The notes below the pieces were generated by a model. The model saw nothing but the letters and a program-made list of their open reading frames with translations, was not told the DNA's origin and searched no databases. Source: JAKACA01 sp049510975 (GTDB lineage Bacteria > Actinomycetota > Acidimicrobiia > Acidimicrobiales > Bog-793). Taken from it: a DNA stretch of 64,000 nt. The stretch is taken from positions 225,231 to 289,230 of the forward strand of contig JBEKYM010000007.1 in the NCBI GenBank assembly GCA_049510975.1. The letters are read 5' to 3'. Made by a program: the position numbers and the translations under genes. This document shows positions 39,926 through 47,384 of the stretch, piece by piece (the stretch's first letter is position 1; each line of letters begins with the position of its first letter).

Positions 39926-41275
39926 TCAGCCGAACATCTCCTTTGCCTTCGAGAGCGCCGCGCTGAGCGCCAGTACGTCCTCCTCATCGTTGTACAGGTA
40001 CAGCGAGGCTCTCGCGGTCGCCGGCACGTGCAGGTGTCTCATGAGCGGCTTGGCGCAGTGGTGGCCGGCACGAACGCAGACCCCTTCGGCGTCGAGCACT
40101 TGGGCGAGGTCGTGGGCGTGAATGTCGAGGTAGGCGAGCGAGATCACGCCGCCGCGAATCGCCGGGTCGGGACCGGGGCCGAAGATCTTGATGTCGTCCC
40201 CGTGGTCGGCCCGGAGCTTGGAAAGGGTGAAGGCGGTGAGCGCCGTCTCGTGCTCGGCGATGCGATCCATGCCGACTTCCTCGAGGTAGGAGACGGCCGC
40301 GCCGAGGCCGATGGCTTCGGCGATCGGGGGCGTCCCGGCCTCGAACTTCCAGGGCAGGTCGTTCGTGGTGAAGCCGTCGAGGCGGACGTCGCGGATCATC
40401 TCGCCGCCGCCGAGGAAGGGCGGCATCGCCTCGAGGAGGTCCTCACGGCCCCACAGGACGCCGATACCCGTCGGCCCGAGCATCTTGTGGCCGGTGAAGG
40501 CGAGGAAGTCGACGCCAAGGCGCGCGACGTCGATGGCGCGGTGCGGAACGAGCTGGGAGGCGTCGCAGACCACGATGGCCCCGTTGGCGTGGGCCGCCTC
40601 GACGATCGGACCGAGGTCGGTCACCGTGCCGAGCACGTTGGACATCGCCGTCACCGCCACGATGCCGGCGCCGTCGGTCATCTCGTCGAGACGACTGACG
40701 TCGAGCAGGTAGTCCTCGGTCGTGGGCAGGTAGCGCAGCTCGGTCCCGCGCTCCTCCGCCAGCATGAGCCAGGGCACGAGGTTGGCGTGGTGCTCCATCT
40801 CGGAGAGCACGACGGCCTTGCCCGCCGGCAGGCGCCGGCGGCCATAGGAGTTGGCGACGAGGTTGAGGGCTTCGGTGGCGTTCTTCGCAAAGACGATCTC
40901 GCTCGCCGGCTTGGGCGCTCCGATGAAGCGGCCGACGCGATGGCGTGCGTCCTCGTAGAGCCGGGTGGCCTCCTCGGCGATGGCATAGACGCCGCGGTGC
41001 ACGTTGGCGTGCGTCGTGAGGTAGTAGCGGTCCATCGCATCGAGCACCTGACGAGGGTGCTGGGAGGACGAGGCAGAGTCGAGATACGTCAGCCGGTGGC
41101 CAGCCCTCTCCTGCTGCAGGATGGGGAAGTCCGCCCGGACGGCGGCGGCGTCGAGGCGCCGCGCCGGCTGTGCCTCCTGAGACTCCTCGGTGTCGGTGCT
41201 GTCGGCGCCCGGCGGGCGGCTCTGGGCCGTGCCGGACGGCGGGGCAGCGGCGTGAGCTGCGGTCGTTGTGGTCAT
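39926..41275 (-). CDS. sufS: Cysteine desulfurase SufS
   Basis: A PLP enzyme of about 449 residues releasing sulfur from cysteine for Fe-S clusters. A variable N-terminal extension of about 40 residues precedes VRADFPILQQERAGHRLTYLDSASSSQHP. The PLP lysine is in FTGHKMLGPTGIGVLWG. The catalytic cysteine is in VRAGHHCAKPLM. The last motif distinguishes group II SufS enzymes. The ATG at 41275 overlaps the sufC stop (ATGA), which I prefer over the GTG at 41284. Confidence 0.95.
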   Translation of the reverse strand: MTTTTAAHAAAPPSGTAQSRPPGADSTDTEESQEAQPARRLDAAAVRADFPILQQERAGHRLTYLDSASSSQHPRQVLDAMDRYYLTTHANVHRGVYAIAEEATRLYEDARHRVGRFIGAPKPASEIVFAKNATEALNLVANSYGRRRLPAGKAVVLSEMEHHANLVPWLMLAEERGTELRYLPTTEDYLLDVSRLDEMTDGAGIVAVTAMSNVLGTVTDLGPIVEAAHANGAIVVCDASQLVPHRAIDVARLGVDFLAFTGHKMLGPTGIGVLWGREDLLEAMPPFLGGGEMIRDVRLDGFTTNDLPWKFEAGTPPIAEAIGLGAAVSYLEEVGMDRIAEHETALTAFTLSKLRADHGDDIKIFGPGPDPAIRGGVISLAYLDIHAHDLAQVLDAEGVCVRAGHHCAKPLMRHLHVPATARASLYLYNDEEDVLALSAALSKAKEMFG

Positions 41276-42030
41276 GGGCGCCACCTCTCGTACCCTTCGG
41301 AGTCGAGTCGCTCGGCGAGCTCCGGTCCGCCGGAGTCCACGATGCGGCCGCCGATGAAGACGTGCACTCGATCAGGAGTGAGCTCCTCGAGAATGCGCCG
41401 GTAGTGCGTCACGAGGACGATGCCGAGGTCCGGCTGCATGCGCCGCACCTCGGTGACACCCTTGGCGACGATCCGGAGGGCGTCGACATCGAGACCGGAA
41501 TCCGTCTCGTCCAGCACTGCCAGGAGCGGCTCGAGCATTGCCATCTGGAGGATCTCGTTCCGCTTCTTCTCGCCTCCCGAGAAACCCTCGTTCAAGTACC
41601 GCGACGCGAAGCTCGGGTCCATCTCGAGCCGCTGCATCCATTCCGCCAGCGCCACGCGCACTTCCAGCACCGACAGGTCGGTCCCCTTGCGGGCCGACAC
41701 GGCTTGGCGAAGGAACTGGCTGACGGGCACGCCGGCGATCTCCTCGGGGTACTGGAAGGCCAGGAACACCCCCGCCTTGGCACGTACGTCCACCGGCCAG
41801 AGCGTGATGTCCTCGCCCTGGAAGACGATGCGGCCCTTCGTGACGTGGTAGCCGGGGTTGCCGGCAAGCGTGTTGGCGAGCGTGGACTTGCCGGACCCGT
41901 TCGGACCCATGATGGCGTGCAGCTCACCGGGCGCAACCTCGAGGTTCACGCCCCGCAGGATCTCGGTGTCCTCGACGGCGACGTGGAGATCCTCGATCTG
42001 CAAAATAGGAATGGGGGCGGCTCCGGTCAC
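41272..42030 (-). CDS. sufC: Fe-S assembly ATPase SufC
   Basis: A 252-residue ABC-type ATPase of the SUF scaffold. Walker A is GPNGSGKST (42-50), the signature is FSGGEKKRNEI and Walker B leads into LDETDSGLD. SufC normally works with SufB and SufD; neither lies directly upstream, where a promoter is found instead. The GTG start follows that -10 box by six bases. The operon order is sufC-sufS-sufU. Confidence 0.95.
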   Translation of the reverse strand: MTGAAPIPILQIEDLHVAVEDTEILRGVNLEVAPGELHAIMGPNGSGKSTLANTLAGNPGYHVTKGRIVFQGEDITLWPVDVRAKAGVFLAFQYPEEIAGVPVSQFLRQAVSARKGTDLSVLEVRVALAEWMQRLEMDPSFASRYLNEGFSGGEKKRNEILQMAMLEPLLAVLDETDSGLDVDALRIVAKGVTEVRRMQPDLGIVLVTHYRRILEELTPDRVHVFIGGRIVDSGGPELAERLDSEGYERWRP

Positions 42031-42036
42031 GATCTC

Positions 42037-42042
42037 ATCCTA
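42037..42042 (-). promoter_or_regulatory. -10 box of the sufCSU operon (leaderless transcript)
   Basis: On the - strand TAGGAT ends six bases before the sufC GTG. No ribosome site is present. No obvious SufR- or IscR-type operator was recognised by eye. Confidence 0.5.
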
Positions 42043-42108
42043 CTGCCCCGTCCGGATTTACACTACGGCCATAGGAGAAAATCGAACCGACCGCCGGGCG
42101 AGGACGTC

Positions 42109-42711
42109 CTACCAGCCTCGGGCGACCCACTCGTCGAGGTTGGGGCTCTCGGTGCCGATCGTCGTATCGGCGCCGTGTCCCGGCATGACGATGGTGTCGG
42201 GAGCCAGGGCAGCGAACAGGCGCCGCTCGATCGACTCGATGATCGTCGGGAAGCTGGCGTTCTCGAACTTGGTGTTGCCCGGCCCGCCGGGGAACAACGT
42301 GTCGCCCGACAGCAGGACGGGCGAACCCTCGATGGAGAAACACATGGAACCCGGCGTGTGCCCAGGCGTGAGGATGGTCCGGAGCCGGAGCCGGCCGACG
42401 GTAATGACCGAGTCGTCCTCCAAGACGGTGTCGTAGGACGGCAGCATGGCGGCGTCGGCGGCCGTCACGCTCACGTCGTAGCCGGCGTTGCGCAGCTGCG
42501 GGACTGCTTGGATGTGGTCCCAGTGCCCGTGGGTCTCGAGCACCCGGCGGACTCCGAGGCGCTTGCACAGCTCGAGCAGCTGCTCGTGTTCGTTGGCGGC
42601 GTCGATCAGCACCGAGTCGCCGGTGTCCTTGCAGCGCACGATGTAGACGTTGTTGTCCATCGGCCCCACCACGGTCTTGTGGATCTCGACCTGGCTGTCC
42701 TCGTAATGCAT
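42109..42711 (-). CDS. MBL-fold metallo-hydrolase (glyoxalase II-like)
   Basis: A 200-residue hydrolase with the metal motif HGHWDH (His61, His63, Asp65, His66), a further PGHTPGSMCF and a bridging SGDTLF aspartate. The closing PGHGADTTIG fits small glyoxalase II-like or persulfide-dioxygenase-like proteins. The substrate is not evident. GAGGAGG four bases before the ATG is a good ribosome site. It is divergent from the acyl-CoA dehydrogenase. Confidence 0.88.
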   Translation of the reverse strand: MHYEDSQVEIHKTVVGPMDNNVYIVRCKDTGDSVLIDAANEHEQLLELCKRLGVRRVLETHGHWDHIQAVPQLRNAGYDVSVTAADAAMLPSYDTVLEDDSVITVGRLRLRTILTPGHTPGSMCFSIEGSPVLLSGDTLFPGGPGNTKFENASFPTIIESIERRLFAALAPDTIVMPGHGADTTIGTESPNLDEWVARGW

Positions 42712-42818
42712 GCTGCCTCCTCGGGGGCTCCCGGACGGTTGTGTCAGTTCGCTTGTCGTTGCCGCTCGCCTCCAGACTAAGGTTCCGCCCGTACCTTGGC
42801 CCGCCGTGGGAGGCAGTT

Positions 42819-43934
42819 GTGAACTTCGGATTCTCTGAAGAGCAGGAGGAGCTGCGCAAGGCTGTGCGCCGCTTCCTCGACGACAAGTCGCCGAGCACTG
42901 AGGTGCGTCGGCTCATGGAGACCACGGAGGGCTACGACCCGGCCGTGTGGTCGCAGATGGCGAACCAGCTGGGCTTGCAGGCACTGGCGATACCTGAGGC
43001 GTACGGCGGGGCGGGTTTCGGATATGTCGAGCTCGTCGTCGTCCTCGAGGAGATGGGCCGGACGCTGCTGTGCGCCCCCTACTTCTCGACCGTGGCGCTT
43101 GCCGCCAACGCCCTGCTCAGCTCCGGCGACGAGGCCGCCAAGGCCGAGTACTTGCCCGGTATCGCCAGCGGCGAGACGATCGCCACGCTGGCCTTCACCG
43201 AGGAGAGCGGGCGCTGGGAGCTCGACGGCATCACGATGGAGGCCAAGCCCGCCGGCGACGGCTGGGTGCTCGACGGCACCAAGTCCTACGTCCTCGACGG
43301 TCACACGGCCAATCTCATTCTCGTGGCAGCCCGCACCGCCAACGGTCTCAGCCTGTTCGCCGTCGCCGGCGATGCCGACGGGCTGACCCGTACCCCCCTG
43401 TCGACGATGGATCAGACCCGCAAGCAGGCCAAGCTGACGTTCGCCGCCACGCCGGCCCGGCTCGTCGGCGAGGACGGGGCTGCCGGCCCCGTGCTCTCGA
43501 AGACGCTCGACCTCGCCGCCGTGGCGCTGGCGGCCGAGCAGGTCGGTGGTGCGCAGCGCGTGCTCGACATGAGCGTCGAGTACGCCAAGAACCGCATTCA
43601 GTTCGGCCGTCCCATCGGGAGCTTCCAGGCCATCAAGCACAAGTGTGCGGACATGCTGCTGGAGGTCGAGTCGGCGAAATCGGCCGCCTACTACGCCGGC
43701 TGGGCCGCCGCCGAGGACAACGACGAGCTCCCCGTCACCGCCTGCCTGGCGAAGGCGTACTGCTCGGAGGCGTACTTCCACGCTGCCGCTGAGAACATTC
43801 AGATCCACGGCGGCATCGGCTTCACCTGGGAGCACGACGCCCACCTGTACTTCAAGCGGGCCAAGTCGTCGGAGCTGATCCTCGGCGACCCCTCCTACCA
43901 CCGGGAGCTCCTCGCACAGCGCATCGGCATCTGA
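42819..43934 (+). CDS. Acyl-CoA dehydrogenase
   Basis: A 371-residue FAD enzyme of the actinobacterial FadE type. The N-terminal helical domain begins NFGFSEEQEELRKAVRRFL. The flavin-binding middle motif is ATLAFTEESGRWE. The C-terminal domain has EYAKNRIQFGRPIGSFQAIKHKCADM and IHGGIGFTWEHDAHLYFKRA. The Glu of TWEHD sits where many FadE enzymes keep their catalytic base. GTG 42819 has GGGAGG six bases upstream. The longer frame from 42741 is rejected. Chain-length specificity cannot be told. Confidence 0.93.
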   Translation: MNFGFSEEQEELRKAVRRFLDDKSPSTEVRRLMETTEGYDPAVWSQMANQLGLQALAIPEAYGGAGFGYVELVVVLEEMGRTLLCAPYFSTVALAANALLSSGDEAAKAEYLPGIASGETIATLAFTEESGRWELDGITMEAKPAGDGWVLDGTKSYVLDGHTANLILVAARTANGLSLFAVAGDADGLTRTPLSTMDQTRKQAKLTFAATPARLVGEDGAAGPVLSKTLDLAAVALAAEQVGGAQRVLDMSVEYAKNRIQFGRPIGSFQAIKHKCADMLLEVESAKSAAYYAGWAAAEDNDELPVTACLAKAYCSEAYFHAAAENIQIHGGIGFTWEHDAHLYFKRAKSSELILGDPSYHRELLAQRIGI

Positions 43935-43937
43935 GTC

Positions 43938-43962
43938 GGCGCTTCCTCGAGGCGTCAGCGCC
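43938..43962. terminator. Hairpin after the acyl-CoA dehydrogenase
   Basis: GGCGCT (43938-43943) pairs with AGCGCC (43957-43962), starting four bases beyond the stop codon. It lies in the 131-base gap to the convergent HAD gene. Confidence 0.5.
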
Positions 43963-44065
43963 GGCCGGCCCCGGCTCCACGCGAGCCGTCAATTCGCCCG
44001 CATGAGACGGTTTGGCGGCGCGCTTCGACCGGGCGCCACACGCCCGTGGCGGGCCAGAGGAGCGG

Positions 44066-44716
44066 TCAGAGACCGAGCAGCGCCGGCAACATCGCCATGT
44101 CCCCGAAGAGCGTCACGCCGGGCGTCGCCAGACGCTCCACCGGCGTCAGCCCACCGGCGAAGCCATAGGCGGCCATGCCGGCGGCGAGAGCGGCTTCGAC
44201 CCCGTACCTGCTGTCCTCGACCACAGCGCAGCCGTTCGCACTGACGCCAAGACATGTGGCTGCAAGGAGAAACAGATCCGGAGCCGGCTTCCCCCGCTCG
44301 ACATCGTCGGCGCTGAACATCCGCCCTTCGAAGCGGGCGAGCAGCCCGGTGAGCCCGAGCGTGAACCGGATCCGCTCGTGAGTGCCGCTCGAAGCCACGC
44401 ACGTGGCTACGCCTCGTTCCTCGAGCTGGTCGAGCACGGCTTCCACGCCGGCAACCGGCCGCAGTTCACGCTCGAAGGCCTCCCGGTAGAGGTGGTCGTA
44501 ACTCTGCACCACCTCCGGGGGGACCCGGCGCCCGAGGTGCTTCTCGATCTCCTCGGTGCAGTCAGCCTCCGACCGCCCGAGAAACCGCTCCACCACCTCG
44601 GCCTCGGTCATCGGCCAACCCAGCTCGCCAACGACGCGGGCATCGATCGGGACGGCGATCCGCTCGGTGTCCACGAGAACGCCGTCGCAGTCGAAGATGA
44701 CGAGGTCAGGTGGCAC
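44066..44716 (-). CDS. HAD-family phosphatase (beta-phosphoglucomutase-like)
   Basis: A 216-residue haloacid dehalogenase-type phosphatase. Motif I is FDCDGVLVDTE, with the nucleophilic Asp and the acid-base Asp two residues later. Motif II is ASSGTHERI, the motif III lysine is in GKPAPDLFLLA, and motif IV is EDSRYGVEAALAAGM. The cap inserted after motif I places it in the subfamily of sugar-phosphate and pyrophosphate phosphatases. The frame is open to 44767, but a -10 box TACGGT ends six bases before the GTG at 44716. That GTG gives MPPDLVIFDCDG, and I use it. Confidence 0.88.
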   Translation of the reverse strand: MPPDLVIFDCDGVLVDTERIAVPIDARVVGELGWPMTEAEVVERFLGRSEADCTEEIEKHLGRRVPPEVVQSYDHLYREAFERELRPVAGVEAVLDQLEERGVATCVASSGTHERIRFTLGLTGLLARFEGRMFSADDVERGKPAPDLFLLAATCLGVSANGCAVVEDSRYGVEAALAAGMAAYGFAGGLTPVERLATPGVTLFGDMAMLPALLGL

Positions 44717-44722
44717 CTCTTC

Positions 44723-44728
44723 ACCGTA
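44723..44728 (-). promoter_or_regulatory. -10 box of the HAD gene (leaderless transcript)
   Basis: On the - strand TACGGT ends six bases before the GTG at 44716. This decides the start. No ribosome site is present. Confidence 0.5.
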
Positions 44729-44823
44729 TTCGCTCGCTCTCGGATCGCCGTCGCCCAATGCCGCCACAGCCCCCTCTGCTTTCGGTATTCTGTCGGCACC
44801 AGAGAAAGGAGGTGGTCCAATAC

Positions 44824-44868
44824 ATGAGTAGTCAACGCATTGGGACCCTGGAGGTGGCTGGCCGCTAG
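44824..44868 (+). CDS. 14-residue open frame behind the extended Shine-Dalgarno
   Basis: The ATG lies nine bases after the perfect AAAGGAGGTG and opens a frame for MSSQRIGTLEVAGR, ending in TAG. A sensor or leader peptide is the natural reading, since the second half of the frame overlaps bases that pair elsewhere in the RNA. Whether it is translated is unknown. Confidence 0.45.
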   Translation: MSSQRIGTLEVAGR

Positions 44869-44985
44869 GCGGCTTGCTGGACCACCTGGTGACAACCAGT
44901 CAGACACCCTTGTCTTGCTCGGTCGGAAGCTGGTCCCATCCGATGTAGTCCGGGAAGGCAAGCCTTTCAGCTACATGTCTGTTGT

Positions 44986-45015
44986 TCGTGGGCGGTCCTC
45001 CAGGGCCGCCCACGA
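44986..45015. terminator. 10-bp hairpin ending the RNA candidate and the thiE gene
   Basis: TCGTGGGCGG and CCGCCCACGA enclose a 10-base loop. It ends five bases from the thiE stop on the - strand and can serve both transcripts. There is no T-run in either direction. Confidence 0.65.
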
Positions 45016-45020
45016 GCGCG

Positions 45021-45698
45021 TCACGGGAGCGACTCGGCGCCGGCCGCAACGGCGGAATCCAGGGCCGAGGCCAACTCTCTGGCCGCACGTGCCGGGTCAG
45101 ACGCCTCGGTCAACCAGCGCACCACAACGACCCGTCGAGCTCCTGCCTCGACCATGGCGGCCACCGTGTCGGGCCGGGCATTCCCGGTGACGAAGAAGGG
45201 CATCGCCGGGGTGGCGGCTGCTGTCAGGCGGGCGGCTGCGCTGACGTAGGGGAGGCCGGTGCCGGGTCGGCCGGGTTTTGTCGGGGTGGGCACGACCGGG
45301 CCGGCGGAGACGTAGTCCACCGGCTCTCGCAACGCCGTCTCCAGCTGCCCGGTGTCATGAGTCGAGAGCCCGACGATCCGATCGGTTCCGACGATCCGCC
45401 TTGCTTCGGGTGCGGCCACGTCGTCCTGGCCGACGTGCACACCGTCGGCCCCGATCTCCACCGCGAGGTCCGCCCGGTCGTTGAGGATCAAGGGAACGCC
45501 GAATTCGGCGCACACCTGCTTGGCCAGCCGCCCCCGCTCCACGATGGATGCGTCGTCGAGATGCTTGTCGCGCAGCTGCACGACGTCCACGCCCCCCGAG
45601 ATGCATGCCTCGAGAAACCCAGCCAGATCCTCCCGGTCGCCAGTACACAAGTACAGCCGCCGCCCGGCAAGGAGGCGACGGCAGGAGTCGGAGCTCAC
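45021..45698 (-). CDS. thiE: Thiamine-phosphate synthase
   Basis: A 225-residue TIM-barrel enzyme joining the pyrimidine and thiazole halves of thiamine. Motifs are VDVVQLRDKHLDD, LILNDRADLAVEIGADGVHVGQDD and the phosphate loop GNARPDTVAAMVEAGARRVVVV. The usual FPTxTKxG loop is VVPTPTKPGRPGTG. GTG overlaps the stop of the upstream HhH-GPD gene. No TPP riboswitch is seen. Confidence 0.93.
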   Translation of the reverse strand: MSSDSCRRLLAGRRLYLCTGDREDLAGFLEACISGGVDVVQLRDKHLDDASIVERGRLAKQVCAEFGVPLILNDRADLAVEIGADGVHVGQDDVAAPEARRIVGTDRIVGLSTHDTGQLETALREPVDYVSAGPVVPTPTKPGRPGTGLPYVSAAARLTAAATPAMPFFVTGNARPDTVAAMVEAGARRVVVVRWLTEASDPARAARELASALDSAVAAGAESLP

Positions 45699-46375
45699 GC
45701 CGAAGCGGCTGCCTTCTTCGCCGGCGCCTTCTTGGCCGCGGCTGCCTTCTTCGCCGGCGCCTTCTTCGCCGCGGACTTGCCAGTGGCTCCGGCGGCCTTC
45801 TTGGCGGCGGCCTTCATCTCTCGCTTGTGTTCTCGCACCAGTGCAAGCGTGTCAGGCCCCTCGATGTCGGCGATGGACAGATGCGTGCCGTGATGGCCGA
45901 ACGGAGATGTCACATCGATCCACCCGTCGACGTCCACGCCGAACTGCTTGCCGAGCAGGGCGACGAAAATCTTCGCTTTCTGCTGGCCGAAACCCGGGAG
46001 CGCTCGGACTCGGTCGAGGAGCTCCTTGCCGCTGCCGGCGGTCGTCCAGACCTTGGCGGCGTCGCCTCCGTACTCCTCGACCAGATGCCGGGCGAGTGCC
46101 TGCACGCGCTTGGCCATCGAGGCCGGGTACCGGTGGAGTGCCGGCCGCGCCGCGAACGCCGCGATCAGAGCTTCCTCGGGCATCTCGGCGAGGCCCTGCG
46201 CATCGAGGCGGTCGTCGAGTCGTTGCATGAGGTTGAACGGACCGTAGAAGGCCCATTCGAGAGGGATCTGCTGATCGAGCACCATCCCGACGAGCAGAGC
46301 AAACGGGTCCTGGGCGAGGAGCTGGTCCGCCTCGGGATCGCCCGAAAGGTACAGCTTGGGTTTCTTGGTCGCCAT
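45695..46375 (-). CDS. HhH-GPD-type base excision repair protein with histone-like tail
   Basis: A 226-residue protein of a small actinobacterial branch of the DNA glycosylase superfamily. The helix-hairpin-helix is LPGFGQQKAKIFVALLGKQFGV, with the Lys of QQKAK at the usual catalytic position. The N-terminus (ATKKPKLYLSGDPEADQLLAQDPFALLVGMVLDQQ) is diagnostic for the branch. No iron-sulfur cysteines are present. The last 35 residues are Lys/Ala/Pro repeats (AKKAPAKKA) like histone H1 tails, probably for nonspecific DNA binding. ATG 46375 is chosen; the frame to 46939 overlaps the membrane-protein gene. A truncated copy of its 5' end lies at 47074-47184. Confidence 0.88.
   Translation of the reverse strand: MATKKPKLYLSGDPEADQLLAQDPFALLVGMVLDQQIPLEWAFYGPFNLMQRLDDRLDAQGLAEMPEEALIAAFAARPALHRYPASMAKRVQALARHLVEEYGGDAAKVWTTAGSGKELLDRVRALPGFGQQKAKIFVALLGKQFGVDVDGWIDVTSPFGHHGTHLSIADIEGPDTLALVREHKREMKAAAKKAAGATGKSAAKKAPAKKAAAAKKAPAKKAAASA
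45701..45785 (-). repeat. Lys/Ala/Pro-coding repeats in the HhH-GPD tail
   Basis: Variants of CTTCTTCGCCGGCGCCTT (written on the + strand) recur at about 45713, 45749 and 45758. They encode AKKAPAKKA units at the C-terminus. Confidence 0.7.
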
Positions 46376-46443
46376 GGCGTCAAGGCTACTTCTCAGGTCG
46401 ATGCCCTGCCCCTCCGCCGGCACGGCCGGAGAGCGATCGGCCC

Positions 46444-47049
46444 TCAGACAGCCATCGGTTTCCCGAGCTCCGATCCACCGCGCCGTCGGTAGGCGATTCC
46501 CCTGACGAGGAAGTAGGCGGCGACAGCGAACCCTGCGGCGATCTCGACTGGATAGACGGTCGACGCCCCCGGGTAGTGATTGCCGGCGGCCGCTTGTGCG
46601 AACGGCTCCAGGCAGAGCGCGCCGGCAACAAGCACTGCGCTGGTCCACGCTCGTCGAGTTCGCCAGCGCTGCCCGAGCAAGCCGTAGAGCGGTCCGGTCA
46701 CGAGGCCTCCGACGATGTTCAGCGTGTTCGAAACGAGCAGGCCGCGGACCTCGGCGAGGCTGAAGCTCCAGTGCCCGCCTTCGAACGGGCCCATGATCAT
46801 GAGGAAGTAGCCGGCGAGAGCACACAGCGTGACCACGAGACCGACTGCAGCCGCCCGGCTGGAGCGCAGCTGGCTGCATCCGAACGCGAAGGGCAACACC
46901 ACCCAGGGTGCGGACAGGAGGCTCACCGATACCGTCCAATGCCCTGGGGCGTTGAGGCTGCCGAGATACTGATCCCCGGCTCCGAAGCTGGCGCCAACCA
47001 CGGCAGCAACCACGAACATGACACGCCCGGCTCTGGCAGGTGTGCTCAT
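46444..47049 (-). CDS. Integral membrane protein of unknown function
   Basis: A 201-residue protein with about six hydrophobic segments: VMFVVAAVVGASFGAGDQYLG, VSLLSAPWVVLPFAFG, AVGLVVTLCALAGYFLMIMG, NTLNIVGGLVTGPLYGLLG, TSAVLVAGALCLEPFAQAA and PVEIAAGFAVAAYFLVRGIA. A charged C-terminus follows. It resembles small actinobacterial membrane proteins annotated only as domains of unknown function. It lies between the HhH-GPD gene and its truncated copy. Confidence 0.7.
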   Translation of the reverse strand: MSTPARAGRVMFVVAAVVGASFGAGDQYLGSLNAPGHWTVSVSLLSAPWVVLPFAFGCSQLRSSRAAAVGLVVTLCALAGYFLMIMGPFEGGHWSFSLAEVRGLLVSNTLNIVGGLVTGPLYGLLGQRWRTRRAWTSAVLVAGALCLEPFAQAAAGNHYPGASTVYPVEIAAGFAVAAYFLVRGIAYRRRGGSELGKPMAV

Positions 47050-47073
47050 CGGATGCGCTGATCCTTCGTTACG

Positions 47074-47184
47074 TCATCGGCGGTCGAGCACCATCCCGAC
47101 GGGCAGAGCAAACCTCTCCCGGACAACGAGATGGTCCGCCTCTGCACCGCCGGAGTGCAACGGCTTCGTCTTGGTCCGCGCCAT
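47074..47184 (-). pseudogene. Truncated copy of the HhH-GPD gene 5' end
   Basis: The - strand frame encodes a 36-residue peptide containing HSGGAEADHL, then RERFALPVGMVLDRR and a stop. It aligns without gaps to the first 35-36 residues of the HhH-GPD protein at 45695-46375 (YLSGDPEADQL, QDPFALLVGMVLDQQ). DNA similarity is strong too: about 25 of the bases starting TCGAGCACCATCCCGACG at 47083 recur at 46275 with one change. The similarity ends at the stop, so this is a broken duplicate rather than a full paralogue. Confidence 0.75.
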
Positions 47185-47371
47185 GGGTATTCAGGTTACG
47201 CGTTGGGGGTGCGCGTGGCGACCGGCTTACCCTCGTACCGTCATCGCGGTAGTCCGGTGACGCCGCGGCCATGCCCGATGCGGCGAACCCCCGGCCAACT
47301 TCTCGCCTCGGCGGCGGAAGTTTCGTCCATCTCAGCGTTGCACCCCTGCACGGTCGTCGAACAACCGAGGG

Positions 47372-47377
47372 TAGGTT
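47372..47377 (+). promoter_or_regulatory. -10 box of the molybdenum hydroxylase gene (leaderless transcript)
   Basis: TAGGTT ends seven bases before the ATG at 47385. It supports that start over the frame opening at 47271. Confidence 0.5.
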
Positions 47378-47384
47378 GCGCCCA

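Larger units (their letters stand above)
44786..45020 (+). ncRNA. Candidate structured RNA with extended Shine-Dalgarno and internal anti-SD mimic
   Basis: These bases lie between two - strand genes and hold no recognised gene. A -10 box TATTCT (44786-44791) predicts transcription from about 44798. AAAGGAGGTGGTCCA (44805-44819) can pair with the last 15 bases of 16S rRNA, with one G-U pair. Downstream, TGGACCACCT (44878-44887) is a perfect complement of its 3' part and imitates the 16S tail. Further helices are TGGGACC/GGTCCCA (44841-44847 with 44932-44938), CTGGT/ACCAG (44886-44899), and ATGTAG/CTACAT (44943-44948 with 44971-44976) enclosing AAGGC/GCCTT. A 10-bp terminal hairpin (44986-44995 with 45006-45015) ends the unit. 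The GC content is visibly lower than around it. No known family was recognised. Confidence 0.6.

Noticed and set aside
44798..45020. SRP RNA, RNase P RNA, tmRNA, T-box or 6C RNA as identity of the structured RNA
   Set aside because: None of the sequence hallmarks I know for these (GGAAGCAGC-type SRP loop, RNase P core, tRNA-like ends, T-box consensus, C-rich loops) is present.
45699..46375. TPP riboswitch for thiE
   Set aside because: thiE starts inside the end of the upstream gene and no TPP-riboswitch consensus segments were seen there.
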